A stretch of 25,330 bases of DNA from a virus: positions 1 through 25,330 of IMG/VR virus record IMGVR_UViG_3300047362_001144; one strand, written 5' to 3'. Numbering within the stretch: the stretch's first letter is position 1; each line of letters opens with the position of its first letter. The notes beneath the pieces were generated by a model, which ran no database searches, was not told the DNA's origin, and saw only the letters and a program-made list of their open reading frames with translations. The position numbers and the translations under genes are program-made. Below, piece after piece: positions 15,401-20,983 of the stretch.

Positions 15401-15646
15401 TTGTTTGAGCCAAATGATAAGATTACAAGAGACGAAGTTAAAGGTGTTATTGATAGCTTCTTGAACGACCTAGTAGCAAAACGTGCACTGTATGATTATT
15501 TGTCAGTGTGCGATGATTCAAACAATACACCAGCTCGAATCGATCGCAATGAGCTTTATGTTGACGTGGCAATCGAGCCAGTTAAGGCAGTAGAGTTTAT
15601 ATACATTCCGGTTAGAATCCAAAACACAGGTTCTATAGGAAGTTAA
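12446..15646 (+). CDS. 18: Contractile tail sheath protein gp18
   Basis: 1066 residues against 659 for T4 gp18. The N-terminus (MALVSPGVDVSITDESQ... VVNFFGTP) and the C-terminal third (from YPRGMILFNTRRSSFNVKEY, about 702, to PVRIQNTGSI) are the conserved sheath core that forms the handshake mesh and contracts. Between them are large variable domains, including two related ~90-residue modules at about 224-312 and 426-521, each ending GTPLAD-x-x-ITA. These would decorate the outside of the tail. RBS AAAGGA precedes the ATG, and a strong terminator follows at 15669. Main product of its unit, probably transcribed separately from gp19. Confidence 0.95.
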   Translation: MALVSPGVDVSITDESQYAPNSVSTVPLVIVASAENKITPQGTVASGTLAENAGDLYVLTSQRDVVNFFGTPTFYTDTNGTPIHGYELNEYGLQTAYSLLGTTSRAYVLRADVNLGELVGTGTRPTAEPLDMTYWLEPATTRFGIFSWNNTTQTFDIVTPIVITNTNELIGGVPLASIGTVGSYAVVGTSSRNPVYYKNTSNDWVLVGSTDWMNSIPSVTSGATNPAVTPSESIEINGTIVTLSGSTVTTTASDINNASITGITASVAAGKLQIFIDDTAASDGSTTDGAMVITNDTGTPLADLEITAGTYYRPAVQQSSHTSVPQWKTADSQSRPTRSIWVKTSAVNNGASFSVKRYNALIGSWELISAPLYENDQSANVVFDPVRGGSSIPVGSLYVQYDVSEDDTLTYRVLERLTTGATIVTGTEVNPTLELGESFSISYSTENSSTMSTPTTITLTGTTVASMAQDILAAGLPNVSASVLATGEISISHSAGGVLELAEVSGTPLADAGITASDSVYARSKPDSTIIISNWGTADVEVSETAPGIDPATEQKWYWSEVGEADIMIHDGTTWKGYKNVTSDARGYNLSNTDPKGPIFSATKPTQQSDQSALAYGDIWIDTSDLENYPKLYRYELVSNSDEWVEIDTGDQTSEDGILFADARFMGDGTTDVNSGEITRIDELLTNDYLDLDAPNPALYPRGMILFNTRRSSFNVKEYRSDYFNNSDFAGEVLPTEKNTWVSVSGSRENGHAFFGRKSQRNVIVAAMKAAIDGNSAIREEQRQFNLISAPGYPELITNMVQLNNDRKQTAFIVGDSPMRVASEGTELSNWLTNSDLNGVDGENSLVTTDPYVGIWYPSVLGSDLGGNNVAMPSSYAVMRMMIRSDQISYPWFAPAGTRRGTIDNATRLGYLNNGGEFVSIGVREGVRDTLYENRVNPLIQTPQTGIVAFGQKTRASGPSSLDRVNVARLVAYLRGQLDLIVRPFLFEPNDKITRDEVKGVIDSFLNDLVAKRALYDYLSVCDDSNNTPARIDRNELYVDVAIEPVKAVEFIYIPVRIQNTGSIGS

Positions 15647-15668
15647 TAAAATATAAAAATAACAAATT

Positions 15669-15693
15669 AAAACCCCTTTCGAGGGGTTTTTCT
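15669..15693 (+). terminator. Intrinsic terminator between sheath and tube genes
   Basis: A 9-bp perfect stem (15669-15677 with 15682-15690) closes a TTCG tetraloop and is followed by a T-rich tract. It lies 22 nt after the gp18 stop and before the gp19 late promoter. Confidence 0.9.
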
Positions 15694-15746
15694 TTGGTTA
15701 ATAAAAAAAACTTCTTGGATCGCAGTTAAATTTGTCTATAAAAATA

Positions 15747-15754
15747 GATAAATA
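15747..15754 (+). promoter_or_regulatory. Late-type promoter GATAAATA for gp19
   Basis: GATAAATACTATT matches the extended T4 late promoter well; it lies 37 nt upstream of the gp19 ATG, with TTTTAGGAG as ribosome site. Placed directly after a terminator, it gives gp19 and downstream genes their own strong start. Confidence 0.7.
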
Positions 15755-15783
15755 CTATTATAAAAGTTTTAGGAGAATTTTAA

Positions 15784-16404
15784 ATGGCAGTCGCAAGTTT
15801 ATCGAGATTTACCGTTCCTGTTGCAAGCGATCAAAGCGCAAGTGCACAGGGCCTACTAATGCCAAAGCTACAGTATCGCTTTAGAGTACTGTTTGAAAAC
15901 TTTGGTGTAAGCAAACCAACAACCGAATTAACCAAACAGGTTATAGATATTTCAAGACCACAAGTTGATTTTGATGACATTACACTAGATGTGTACAACA
16001 GTAAAGTCAGACTTGCTGGACGTCACACTTGGCAAGATGTTACAGTTAACATCCGCGATGACGCAGCTGGAAATGTTAGTAGACTTGTTGGTGAACAACT
16101 ACAAAGACAATTTGATTTCTTTGAGCAAGCTAGTGCAGCAAGTGGCATGGACTATAAGTTTAAAACCAAATTTGAAATGCTAGACGGTGGTAATGGTGCA
16201 AGTGAACCAAATGTATTAGAAACTTGGGAATTGTACGGATGCTTTGTTCAAAATGTGAACTATAACCAGTTAGCATACAACACAAGTGAACCGGTAACTA
16301 TTAGTATGACATTGAGATTTGATAATGCATTGCAAAAACCAGATGATAGCGGTGTCGGTACTCCGGTAACTAGAACAATTGGCGATAACTCAACTGGTAG
16401 TTAA
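15784..16404 (+). CDS. 19: Tail tube protein gp19
   Basis: 206 residues, close to the family length (T4 gp19 is 163). After a short N-terminal extension, LQYRFRVLFENFG begins the tube fold; DVYNSKVRLAGRHTWQDVTVNIRDD (about 74-98) matches the NRKINVAGDRTFDDWTV stretch of T4 gp19, and VLETWELYGCFVQNVNYNQL with EPVTISMTLRFDNA (about 153-187) form the closing strands. Stacked hexamers make the inner tube through which DNA leaves. Good AGGAG site; begins a run of closely spaced plus-strand genes reaching gp16. Confidence 0.9.
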   Translation: MAVASLSRFTVPVASDQSASAQGLLMPKLQYRFRVLFENFGVSKPTTELTKQVIDISRPQVDFDDITLDVYNSKVRLAGRHTWQDVTVNIRDDAAGNVSRLVGEQLQRQFDFFEQASAASGMDYKFKTKFEMLDGGNGASEPNVLETWELYGCFVQNVNYNQLAYNTSEPVTISMTLRFDNALQKPDDSGVGTPVTRTIGDNSTGS

Positions 16405-16414
16405 TAGAATTTAA

Positions 16415-17437
16415 ATGGCAAATCTTAATAGTCCAAGAAATCAAGGCTTTGCCCTTCGCGACTATCATCATGCAGCAAAGACCTTTACACAAGAACCCGG
16501 TTATACAAAAACACCTTATACCGGGTTCAATTTTCACGTCAGTATTTCTTTCAACAGTCTTCTTGGAAGACTTCGTGGTATCGAGACTAAAGATATTAGT
16601 GTGTTAGTAAGAGCTGCAGACCTTCCCGAAACTCAGTTTGAGACCGAAACACTTAACCAGTACAACCGAAAACGTGTAGTAAATAAACGTGTAATCTATC
16701 AACCTATCAAGCTTGAATTTCACGACGATATTGCAAACAATGTTAGAAACATGTGGATTGCGTACAATCAGCATTACAATGCCGACAGTAACTATACGTT
16801 TAGTAGCACATGGACCATCGACGATGTGTATGCAAATTATAGTCTAAATAGAAAATACGGACTAGACAACGGAACTAATTTGCCTTTTATTAACAAGATT
16901 GAAGTATACAGTATGGGCAATAGCGAGTATAGTAAAATGCTATTAGTAAACCCAATGATTAGCAGTGCACAGTTCGATGACCACGATTATAGTGAATCAG
17001 CTAAAACAATGACAATGACAGTCACAGTTGATTACGAAAGCATAATTTATAGTGCCGGTACAACTGATCAGATATCTGATTTTGGAAAGAACAATATAGA
17101 AAACTATGATCAAAATGAAAGTTTACTAGAAGGAAAAAATTTAAGCTCTTTTCCAACAGTAAGCAATGTATCGATTAATCAAGGCTTAGGAGCTAATGCT
17201 CAATCGAATCTAAACAATGGAAGTCCTGTAGTACCCGACACTGCAGTTCAATCGACAGTACCTAATCAACAACAAATTGCTGCAAGACAAACAGATCCAG
17301 TTACTGGAAATGTTTCTCAACCATACCGAAACAACAGCACTCCGGCTACAGAAGATCAATATAGCCAAAGAAAAGTCGAATCTCAGAATAACAACTCTAG
17401 CGGACAGTATACTTTTCCGGATGCATCCAAGGGATAA
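16415..17437 (+). CDS. Tail-tube-like paralogue with long disordered tail
   Basis: 340 residues, 10 nt after gp19. The first ~215 have tube-like features: GFNFHVSISF, VLVRAADLPETQFETETLNQ and YNRKRVVNKRVIYQPIKLEF (about 80-100), FHDDIANNVRNMW and a closing SAKTMTMTVTVDYESIIYS. The remaining ~125 residues are Asn/Gln/Ser-rich and probably disordered. Known: marine T4-like phages often carry more than one gp19-type protein, and T4 gp54 and gp48 are tube-fold proteins that start the tube on the baseplate. So this may be a second tube subunit, a tube initiator or a tip protein; I cannot tell which. A GAACCCGGT inverted repeat lies early in the gene (16493-16528). Confidence 0.65.
   Translation: MANLNSPRNQGFALRDYHHAAKTFTQEPGYTKTPYTGFNFHVSISFNSLLGRLRGIETKDISVLVRAADLPETQFETETLNQYNRKRVVNKRVIYQPIKLEFHDDIANNVRNMWIAYNQHYNADSNYTFSSTWTIDDVYANYSLNRKYGLDNGTNLPFINKIEVYSMGNSEYSKMLLVNPMISSAQFDDHDYSESAKTMTMTVTVDYESIIYSAGTTDQISDFGKNNIENYDQNESLLEGKNLSSFPTVSNVSINQGLGANAQSNLNNGSPVVPDTAVQSTVPNQQQIAARQTDPVTGNVSQPYRNNSTPATEDQYSQRKVESQNNNSSGQYTFPDASKG
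16493..16528. repeat. Inverted repeat inside tube-paralogue gene
   Basis: GAACCCGGT (16493-16501) and ACCGGGTTC (16520-16528) are perfect complements across an 18-nt loop, about 80 nt into the gene. It could form an mRNA hairpin, or merely follow from the repeated PGYT / YTGF coding. Confidence 0.6.
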
Positions 17438-17440
17438 CCA

Positions 17441-17809
17441 ATGCCGACTAATCTTCCCCAACCACAAAGCAATAGTTTAGACCAAGAACAATACTTTACA
17501 CAGTATTACAATACTCAGTCTCCGGTAAGTGGCGATCAATACGATGCAGTTTATGTGTTTTTCCTGCGTAGAACAAACAATAACCAAGAAGCAGCAAAAA
17601 GTTTGACATCTAGTTTATTGGAAGTTACCTATCAAAACAACATTGACCCAATGCTAGTTCTTGATGATTTTAAAAAGTATACTCAGAACGAAAGTTTTAG
17701 AACAGCACTGATGAGTTTGTTCAATGGTACCAGAAGAAACACCAGTAAAATTGGGTTTGCAACCGACTTAACTCCTTCTCGTAATGTAGTAAGAAACATA
17801 AGAAAATAA
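17441..17809 (+). CDS. Conserved small phage protein of unknown function
   Basis: 122 residues, 3 nt after the tube paralogue and 1 nt before gp4, so part of the same transcript. A disordered Gln/Asn-rich start is followed by a helical region: DAVYVFFLRRTNNNQEAAKS, LLEVTYQNNIDPMLVLDDF and SFRTALMSLFNGTRRNTSKI (about 82-101). I recall close relatives (NNRRATSKLGY-type ending) in many marine T4-like phages in the same place, without known function. A helical, non-membrane protein; tail-assembly or head-completion roles are possible by position only. Confidence 0.75.
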   Translation: MPTNLPQPQSNSLDQEQYFTQYYNTQSPVSGDQYDAVYVFFLRRTNNNQEAAKSLTSSLLEVTYQNNIDPMLVLDDFKKYTQNESFRTALMSLFNGTRRNTSKIGFATDLTPSRNVVRNIRK

Positions 17810-17810
17810 C

Positions 17811-18251
17811 ATGGCAAGAAAGTTTGCTCAAGGAAAGTTTACTCCAATGAATCCGGAAAAATATGCTGGAAAAAAGACTCCAACATACCGCAGCGGATGG
17901 GAGTTAACATTTATGCAGTTTTGTGACAATCATCCAAGTGTTGTGCAATGGGCAAGCGAAGCCATAACGATACCTTATAAGAATCCGCTTACTGGCAAGA
18001 ATACAATTTATGTTCCAGACTTTTTTATAGTGTATCAAGACAAGCGAGGAAAGCGCAGAGCAGAACTAATTGAAGTGAAGCCACTAAAACAAACCACAAT
18101 GGAAAATGCTAGAAGTCAGCATGACAAAGCAGCAGTGGCAGTAAACTATGCCAAGTGGGAGGCTGCCAATGCTTGGTGTAAACAACAGGGTGTAGTTTTT
18201 CGAGTGATAACAGAAAATGATATATACCATAGCGGAGGAAGAAAAAGATGA
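17811..18251 (+). CDS. 4: Head completion nuclease gp4
   Basis: 146 residues, close to T4 gp4 (about 150). MNPEKYAG, TYRSGWELTFMQFCDNHPSV, WASEAITIPY and VPDFFIVYQ lead to ELIEVKPLK: the PD-(D/E)XK nuclease core with D70, E88 and K90, as in TnsA/VSR-type folds. Known: T4 gp4 (also called gp50) is needed to finish filled heads before tail joining, perhaps by trimming DNA ends. The stop overlaps the next ATG in ATGA (18248), coupling it to the small terminase. Confidence 0.9.
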   Translation: MARKFAQGKFTPMNPEKYAGKKTPTYRSGWELTFMQFCDNHPSVVQWASEAITIPYKNPLTGKNTIYVPDFFIVYQDKRGKRRAELIEVKPLKQTTMENARSQHDKAAVAVNYAKWEAANAWCKQQGVVFRVITENDIYHSGGRKR

Positions 18252-18709
18252 CTCGCAAGTTAGAAGAACTGTTTGATCTTGATGATGTCGAACAGCCAAC
18301 AGAAGAAGAATACACAGCAGGCATTGTAGCAATTGAAGAAATTGAGCAACAGCTTCCTGAATCACAGAGCATTACAGACCTAAGCACAAGTGACCAGGAA
18401 ATGGATGACTTAGCGGATAAGGCAGTAAAGCATTATGATGATTTAATGGACTTAGGAATGAATGTAGAGCCAAGGTTTAGTGCTCCGATTTTTGACGCAG
18501 CAAGCAAATTACTAGGACATGCTATCACTGCTAAAACAAGCAAAATTGATAAAAAGCTCAAGGCACTGGATTTGGATATTAAACGCAGACGTTTAGAAAT
18601 GCAAGAAAAGCAAGCTAATCTAACTGATGATGAAGAAACTGGATCAGCCAAAGAACTTGACAGGAATCAATTGCTGGAAATGTTAAGAAGTCCCAACAAT
18701 GATGACTAA
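18248..18709 (+). CDS. 16: Terminase small subunit gp16
   Basis: 153 residues (T4 gp16: 164). An acidic N-terminus (LEELFDLDDVEQ) is followed by a central helical hairpin, FSAPIFDAASKLLGHAITAK to LKALDLDIKRRRLEMQEKQ (about 77-122), corresponding to the T4 gp16 oligomerisation coiled coil, and an acidic C-terminal tail that would contact gp17. It marks DNA for packaging and stimulates the gp17 ATPase. Unusually, gp17 is about 2.3 kb further on, with five small genes between; in T4 the two genes adjoin. Confidence 0.85.
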   Translation: MTRKLEELFDLDDVEQPTEEEYTAGIVAIEEIEQQLPESQSITDLSTSDQEMDDLADKAVKHYDDLMDLGMNVEPRFSAPIFDAASKLLGHAITAKTSKIDKKLKALDLDIKRRRLEMQEKQANLTDDEETGSAKELDRNQLLEMLRSPNNDD

Positions 18710-18719
18710 GCATCAAACT

Positions 18720-18727
18720 GGTAAATA
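18720..18727 (+). promoter_or_regulatory. Weak late-like octamer GGTAAATA
   Basis: GGTAAATA lies 28 nt upstream of the ATG at 18748, in a 38-nt gap that also contains a GAGGT ribosome site. Two mismatches to TATAAATA make this a tentative call supported mainly by position. Confidence 0.35.
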
Positions 18728-18747
18728 ATCGTATAGAGGTAGTTATT

Positions 18748-19305
18748 ATGAAAAGTTTTGAAGAATTTCTAATTGAAAGCAGTAAAGTATATGAGTTTCG
18801 GGTAAAAGTAGCTGGTGATTTAACCAGTGAGCATATGGATAGAATCGAAAACCATATGGAAAGATTTGGATTAGAAAGCATTAGCAAACCTAAAAAAACA
18901 CCAATTCAGAAGCAACCATCGGGCTTTGGGGAAAGTGTAGTTAATAGCGAAGTTAACATCTTGGAAATTTCTACAAATTATCCAACTACTCCGCAACAGA
19001 TTGCAGCAATTATGCAAGAGATTACAAAATTTTCCGAAAGTCACATTGTTGTGGTTAATAAAAACGACCCCGAGGAAGTAGCAAGAGAAGTAGCAGCAAA
19101 TACCAAAGAAGAAGAGTATAAGCCAATTCTAGCCAATGAGTATGACAATGAAAAATTAGACGCTACATTCGGTGACGAATATAATAGTAATTTTCTTAAA
19201 GAACTAGAAACTAGAAAATACGAATTTGAATCCAAAAACAAAACCAAAGCCAAAACAACAAACGAAGTAGACACTGGCACAACAAGCCCAATATCAGGAA
19301 AATAG
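18748..19305 (+). CDS. Conserved phage protein of unknown function, possible head component
   Basis: 185 residues. The start MKSFEEFLIESSKVYEFRVK is of the MKSF-x-x-F type seen at the head of several virion proteins of marine T4-like phages. The rest holds two short ferredoxin-like segments, VYEFRVKVAGDLTSEHMDRI (about 14-33) and EVNILEISTNYPTTPQQIAA (about 68-87), with KPKKTPIQ between them; the C-terminal ~60 residues are charged and probably disordered. It lies between gp16 and gp17 and is followed one base later by a 51-aa ORF. I do not know the function; location and style suggest a head or scaffold-linked role. Confidence 0.7.
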   Translation: MKSFEEFLIESSKVYEFRVKVAGDLTSEHMDRIENHMERFGLESISKPKKTPIQKQPSGFGESVVNSEVNILEISTNYPTTPQQIAAIMQEITKFSESHIVVVNKNDPEEVAREVAANTKEEEYKPILANEYDNEKLDATFGDEYNSNFLKELETRKYEFESKNKTKAKTTNEVDTGTTSPISGK

Positions 19306-19306
19306 A

Positions 19307-19462
19307 ATGCCAGATAAATCAAAAACAGAATACCTAGGCAAAGTCTCGGGAAATAATAAAAAATCTGCCAACGTTCATACCATTAAAGATTCTGAATTAA
19401 TGATTCTTGTGCCAACGGTTTCGCAGGAAAACACTATAAGTCTCAGAGTTAAATTAGACTAA
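19307..19462 (+). CDS. Small protein of unknown function (51 aa)
   Basis: The ATG at 19307 is one base after the previous stop and is preceded by AGGAAAA. The product, beginning MPDKSKTEYLGKVSGNNKKS and ending TISLRVKLD, has a basic N-terminal half and a beta-type C-terminal half (ELMILVPTVSQENTISLRV). No known domain was recognised. The ribosome site, tight spacing and codon use like its neighbours support a true gene. Confidence 0.65.
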   Translation: MPDKSKTEYLGKVSGNNKKSANVHTIKDSELMILVPTVSQENTISLRVKLD

Positions 19463-19465
19463 CGA

Positions 19466-19473
19466 GATAAATA
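19466..19473 (+). promoter_or_regulatory. Late-type promoter GATAAATA for the acidic protein
   Basis: GATAAATACACTAG is followed by ATTTTAGGA, the same leader layout as for gp19 and the second fibre gene. In those two the start codon is 35-37 nt downstream; here that place holds a TTG (19501), and an ATG follows at 19543. Confidence 0.65.
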
Positions 19474-19542
19474 CACTAGTATAATTTTAGGAATTTTTAG
19501 TTGCACTCGGCACAGTTTCTGAAAAAGTTTAAGGAAAATAAT

Positions 19543-20565
19543 ATGGATATGAAAAAAATGTTAGCTGCCCTTGACGGTGTTGAAAGTGCCGAAGGTACAG
19601 CATCTAGCGTAGCGCAAAAAGGCTCAATGAAGTCACTACTAGAAAGTCTAGACAGTGTAATGGACGGAGAGATTACCAAAGACTCAGTAGTTGCTAACGA
19701 AGGTGGAATGAAAAACACCGTAACTGACATGCAAGAACACCTACACGATTTTGCACAAGAAATACAAAGAGGAATGCACGGTTACGATGCTGTTGTTGAC
19801 GAACTAAATGATCTGTTTGACGAAGTCGTTGAAATGGGCGACCCAGTAGTAGCAAATGCATTCAAAGTACTTAGAACTCTTGAGCCAGAGGACTTTGGTG
19901 AAGGCGAAGGCGGCGGACCAAACCGTGCTTCTATAGTAGCACAAGATGCCATGGATATGATCGATGGCAGCGATGATAGTGATTACGATCATCTTCCAAA
20001 AATTGGTGAAGCAGAACTAGAAGAAGCACAAAGTCCAGCACAAAAAGCCGCTTTTGAAAAAATGCTTGCTGCTAAAAAAGGCAACAAAGCAGATGACAAA
20101 GACGACGATGAAGACAAAGATGAAGTTGATGAATCAGTTGAAGAACTAGAAGAAGCAATCATGGTAAGTGCTGAAGGCGCCGAAGCAGCAGAACTACTAG
20201 CAATTCTTAAAAATGCAGGTATGCCAGCGCCAGCAATGCCAGAACCAGAAATGGATATGCAGGACGAATACTCCAACAGTCCAGACGAAGTAGAAATGGA
20301 TCTTGACGCTGTAATTGCCAGTGGCGACGACATGCATAGAGAAAAAGATCAATTTGCGGCAGCAGCAGATGGCGACAATCCAATGAAAGCATTCGAAGGT
20401 AAACTTCAGGCAATGCTAGACGAAATGCTTGCTGAAGACGGTGAAGTAGCCGAAGAAGTTGTTGCTGAAGAAACTGACGAAGAAGTTGTTGCTGAAGAAA
20501 CTGACGAAGTTGTGGAAGCTGATGACCAAGGTTTAAGCAGATTCTTGAAAATAGCAGGCATCTAA
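19543..20565 (+). CDS. Highly acidic structural or scaffold-like protein of unknown function
   Basis: 340 residues from the ATG at 19543 (AAGGA upstream); starting at TTG 19501 would give 354. Very rich in Asp/Glu, especially at about 180-200 (DDKDDDEDKDE) and the C-terminal 90 residues. There is a helical part at about 50-105 (MQEHLHDFAQEIQRGMHGYD), an AAELLAILKNAGMP segment, a tandem EEVVAEETD repeat, and the end GLSRFLKIAGI. The composition resembles prohead core or internal head proteins of T4-like phages, and the LKIAGI ending recurs in two other proteins here. Function is inferred only. Confidence 0.7.
   Translation: MDMKKMLAALDGVESAEGTASSVAQKGSMKSLLESLDSVMDGEITKDSVVANEGGMKNTVTDMQEHLHDFAQEIQRGMHGYDAVVDELNDLFDEVVEMGDPVVANAFKVLRTLEPEDFGEGEGGGPNRASIVAQDAMDMIDGSDDSDYDHLPKIGEAELEEAQSPAQKAAFEKMLAAKKGNKADDKDDDEDKDEVDESVEELEEAIMVSAEGAEAAELLAILKNAGMPAPAMPEPEMDMQDEYSNSPDEVEMDLDAVIASGDDMHREKDQFAAAADGDNPMKAFEGKLQAMLDEMLAEDGEVAEEVVAEETDEEVVAEETDEVVEADDQGLSRFLKIAGI
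20451..20504 (+). repeat. Perfect 27-nt tandem repeat, two units
   Basis: 20451-20477 and 20478-20504 are identical, with a partial third unit after them. Each unit encodes nine residues, EEVVAEETD, in the acidic protein. The identity at DNA level suggests recent slippage or duplication. Confidence 0.9.
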
Positions 20566-20566
20566 T

Positions 20567-20728
20567 ATGATTGATCGTATCAAAGCAAAACTAGCAGAGC
20601 GTAGCAGTATTGATGGTGTATTAATGGTTGCAGCTGGAGCAGCAATCATTATATTTTCGCCACTTGCTAAGTTAATTGCTTACAGCGCAATTGCTTACGG
20701 TGCGTATACAATCTATAGAAATGGATGA
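20567..20728 (+). CDS. Small hydrophobic protein (53 aa)
   Basis: Starts at ATG 20567, one base after the stop of the acidic protein, and overlaps the next gene by 8 nt (ATGGATGA). A charged helical N-terminus (MIDRIKAKLAERSSIDG) leads into two short hydrophobic stretches (about 17-31 and 36-50) split by SPLAKL, fitting a membrane hairpin or one long helix. I recall similar small proteins (AERSSIDGV motif) upstream of the large terminase in marine cyanophages, function unknown. Size and topology also fit a holin or membrane anchor for prohead assembly, without proof. Confidence 0.7.
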   Translation: MIDRIKAKLAERSSIDGVLMVAAGAAIIIFSPLAKLIAYSAIAYGAYTIYRNG

Positions 20729-20933
20729 TCTAGATAGATTAAAAAAGTTGGCAGGTATCACGCCTGCCTCTTTTTCTGGAATGAAAACTTATAATGCTGA
20801 CAGTAGCAATATTACTGTTACTGCACAAGAAAAAACAGAACATCAAAAAGAAAAAAATATAAAACCTGGCGATCCTGAATGGTTTAAGCTTTGGTTTGCG
20901 AGACCTTACTTAACAGGCGAATCGCCATTTTGA
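20721..20933 (+). CDS. Conserved small phage protein (70 aa) with N-terminal LAGI motif
   Basis: The ATG at 20721 overlaps the end of the hydrophobic gene; a TTG at 20676 in frame is less likely. MDDLDRLKKLAGITPASFSG begins the protein, a Lys/Glu-rich linker follows, and the end, KPGDPEWFKLWFARPYLTGE, is a pattern I recall from small proteins of marine T4-like phages. Function unknown. Codons 10-16 form a strong GC-rich hairpin followed by a T-run (20750-20777), so the gene contains a terminator-like element. Confidence 0.7.
   Translation: MDDLDRLKKLAGITPASFSGMKTYNADSSNITVTAQEKTEHQKEKNIKPGDPEWFKLWFARPYLTGESPF
20750..20777 (+). terminator. Terminator-like hairpin inside the 70-aa gene
   Basis: GGCAGG (20750-20755) pairs with CCTGCC (20763-20768), extended by one G-U pair over a 5-nt loop, and is followed by TCTTTTTCT. 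It looks like an intrinsic terminator but lies 29 nt into an open reading frame. The large terminase has its own late promoter downstream. Confidence 0.6.
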
Positions 20934-20948
20934 TAATGTTTTTTTGAA

Positions 20949-20956
20949 TATAAATA
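20949..20956 (+). promoter_or_regulatory. Perfect late promoter octamer TATAAATA for gp17
   Basis: An exact match to the T4 late consensus, 28 nt upstream of the gp17 ATG. The leader is A/T-rich with only a weak GAAAGAAA ribosome site. Confidence 0.75.
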
Positions 20957-20983
20957 TCTATATATTACGTTTGAAAGAAAATT

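Noticed and set aside
16493-16528. GAACCCGGT inverted repeat as a terminator
   Set aside because: Long loop, no T-run and early position in a gene; may reflect coding of similar PGYT and YTGF segments.
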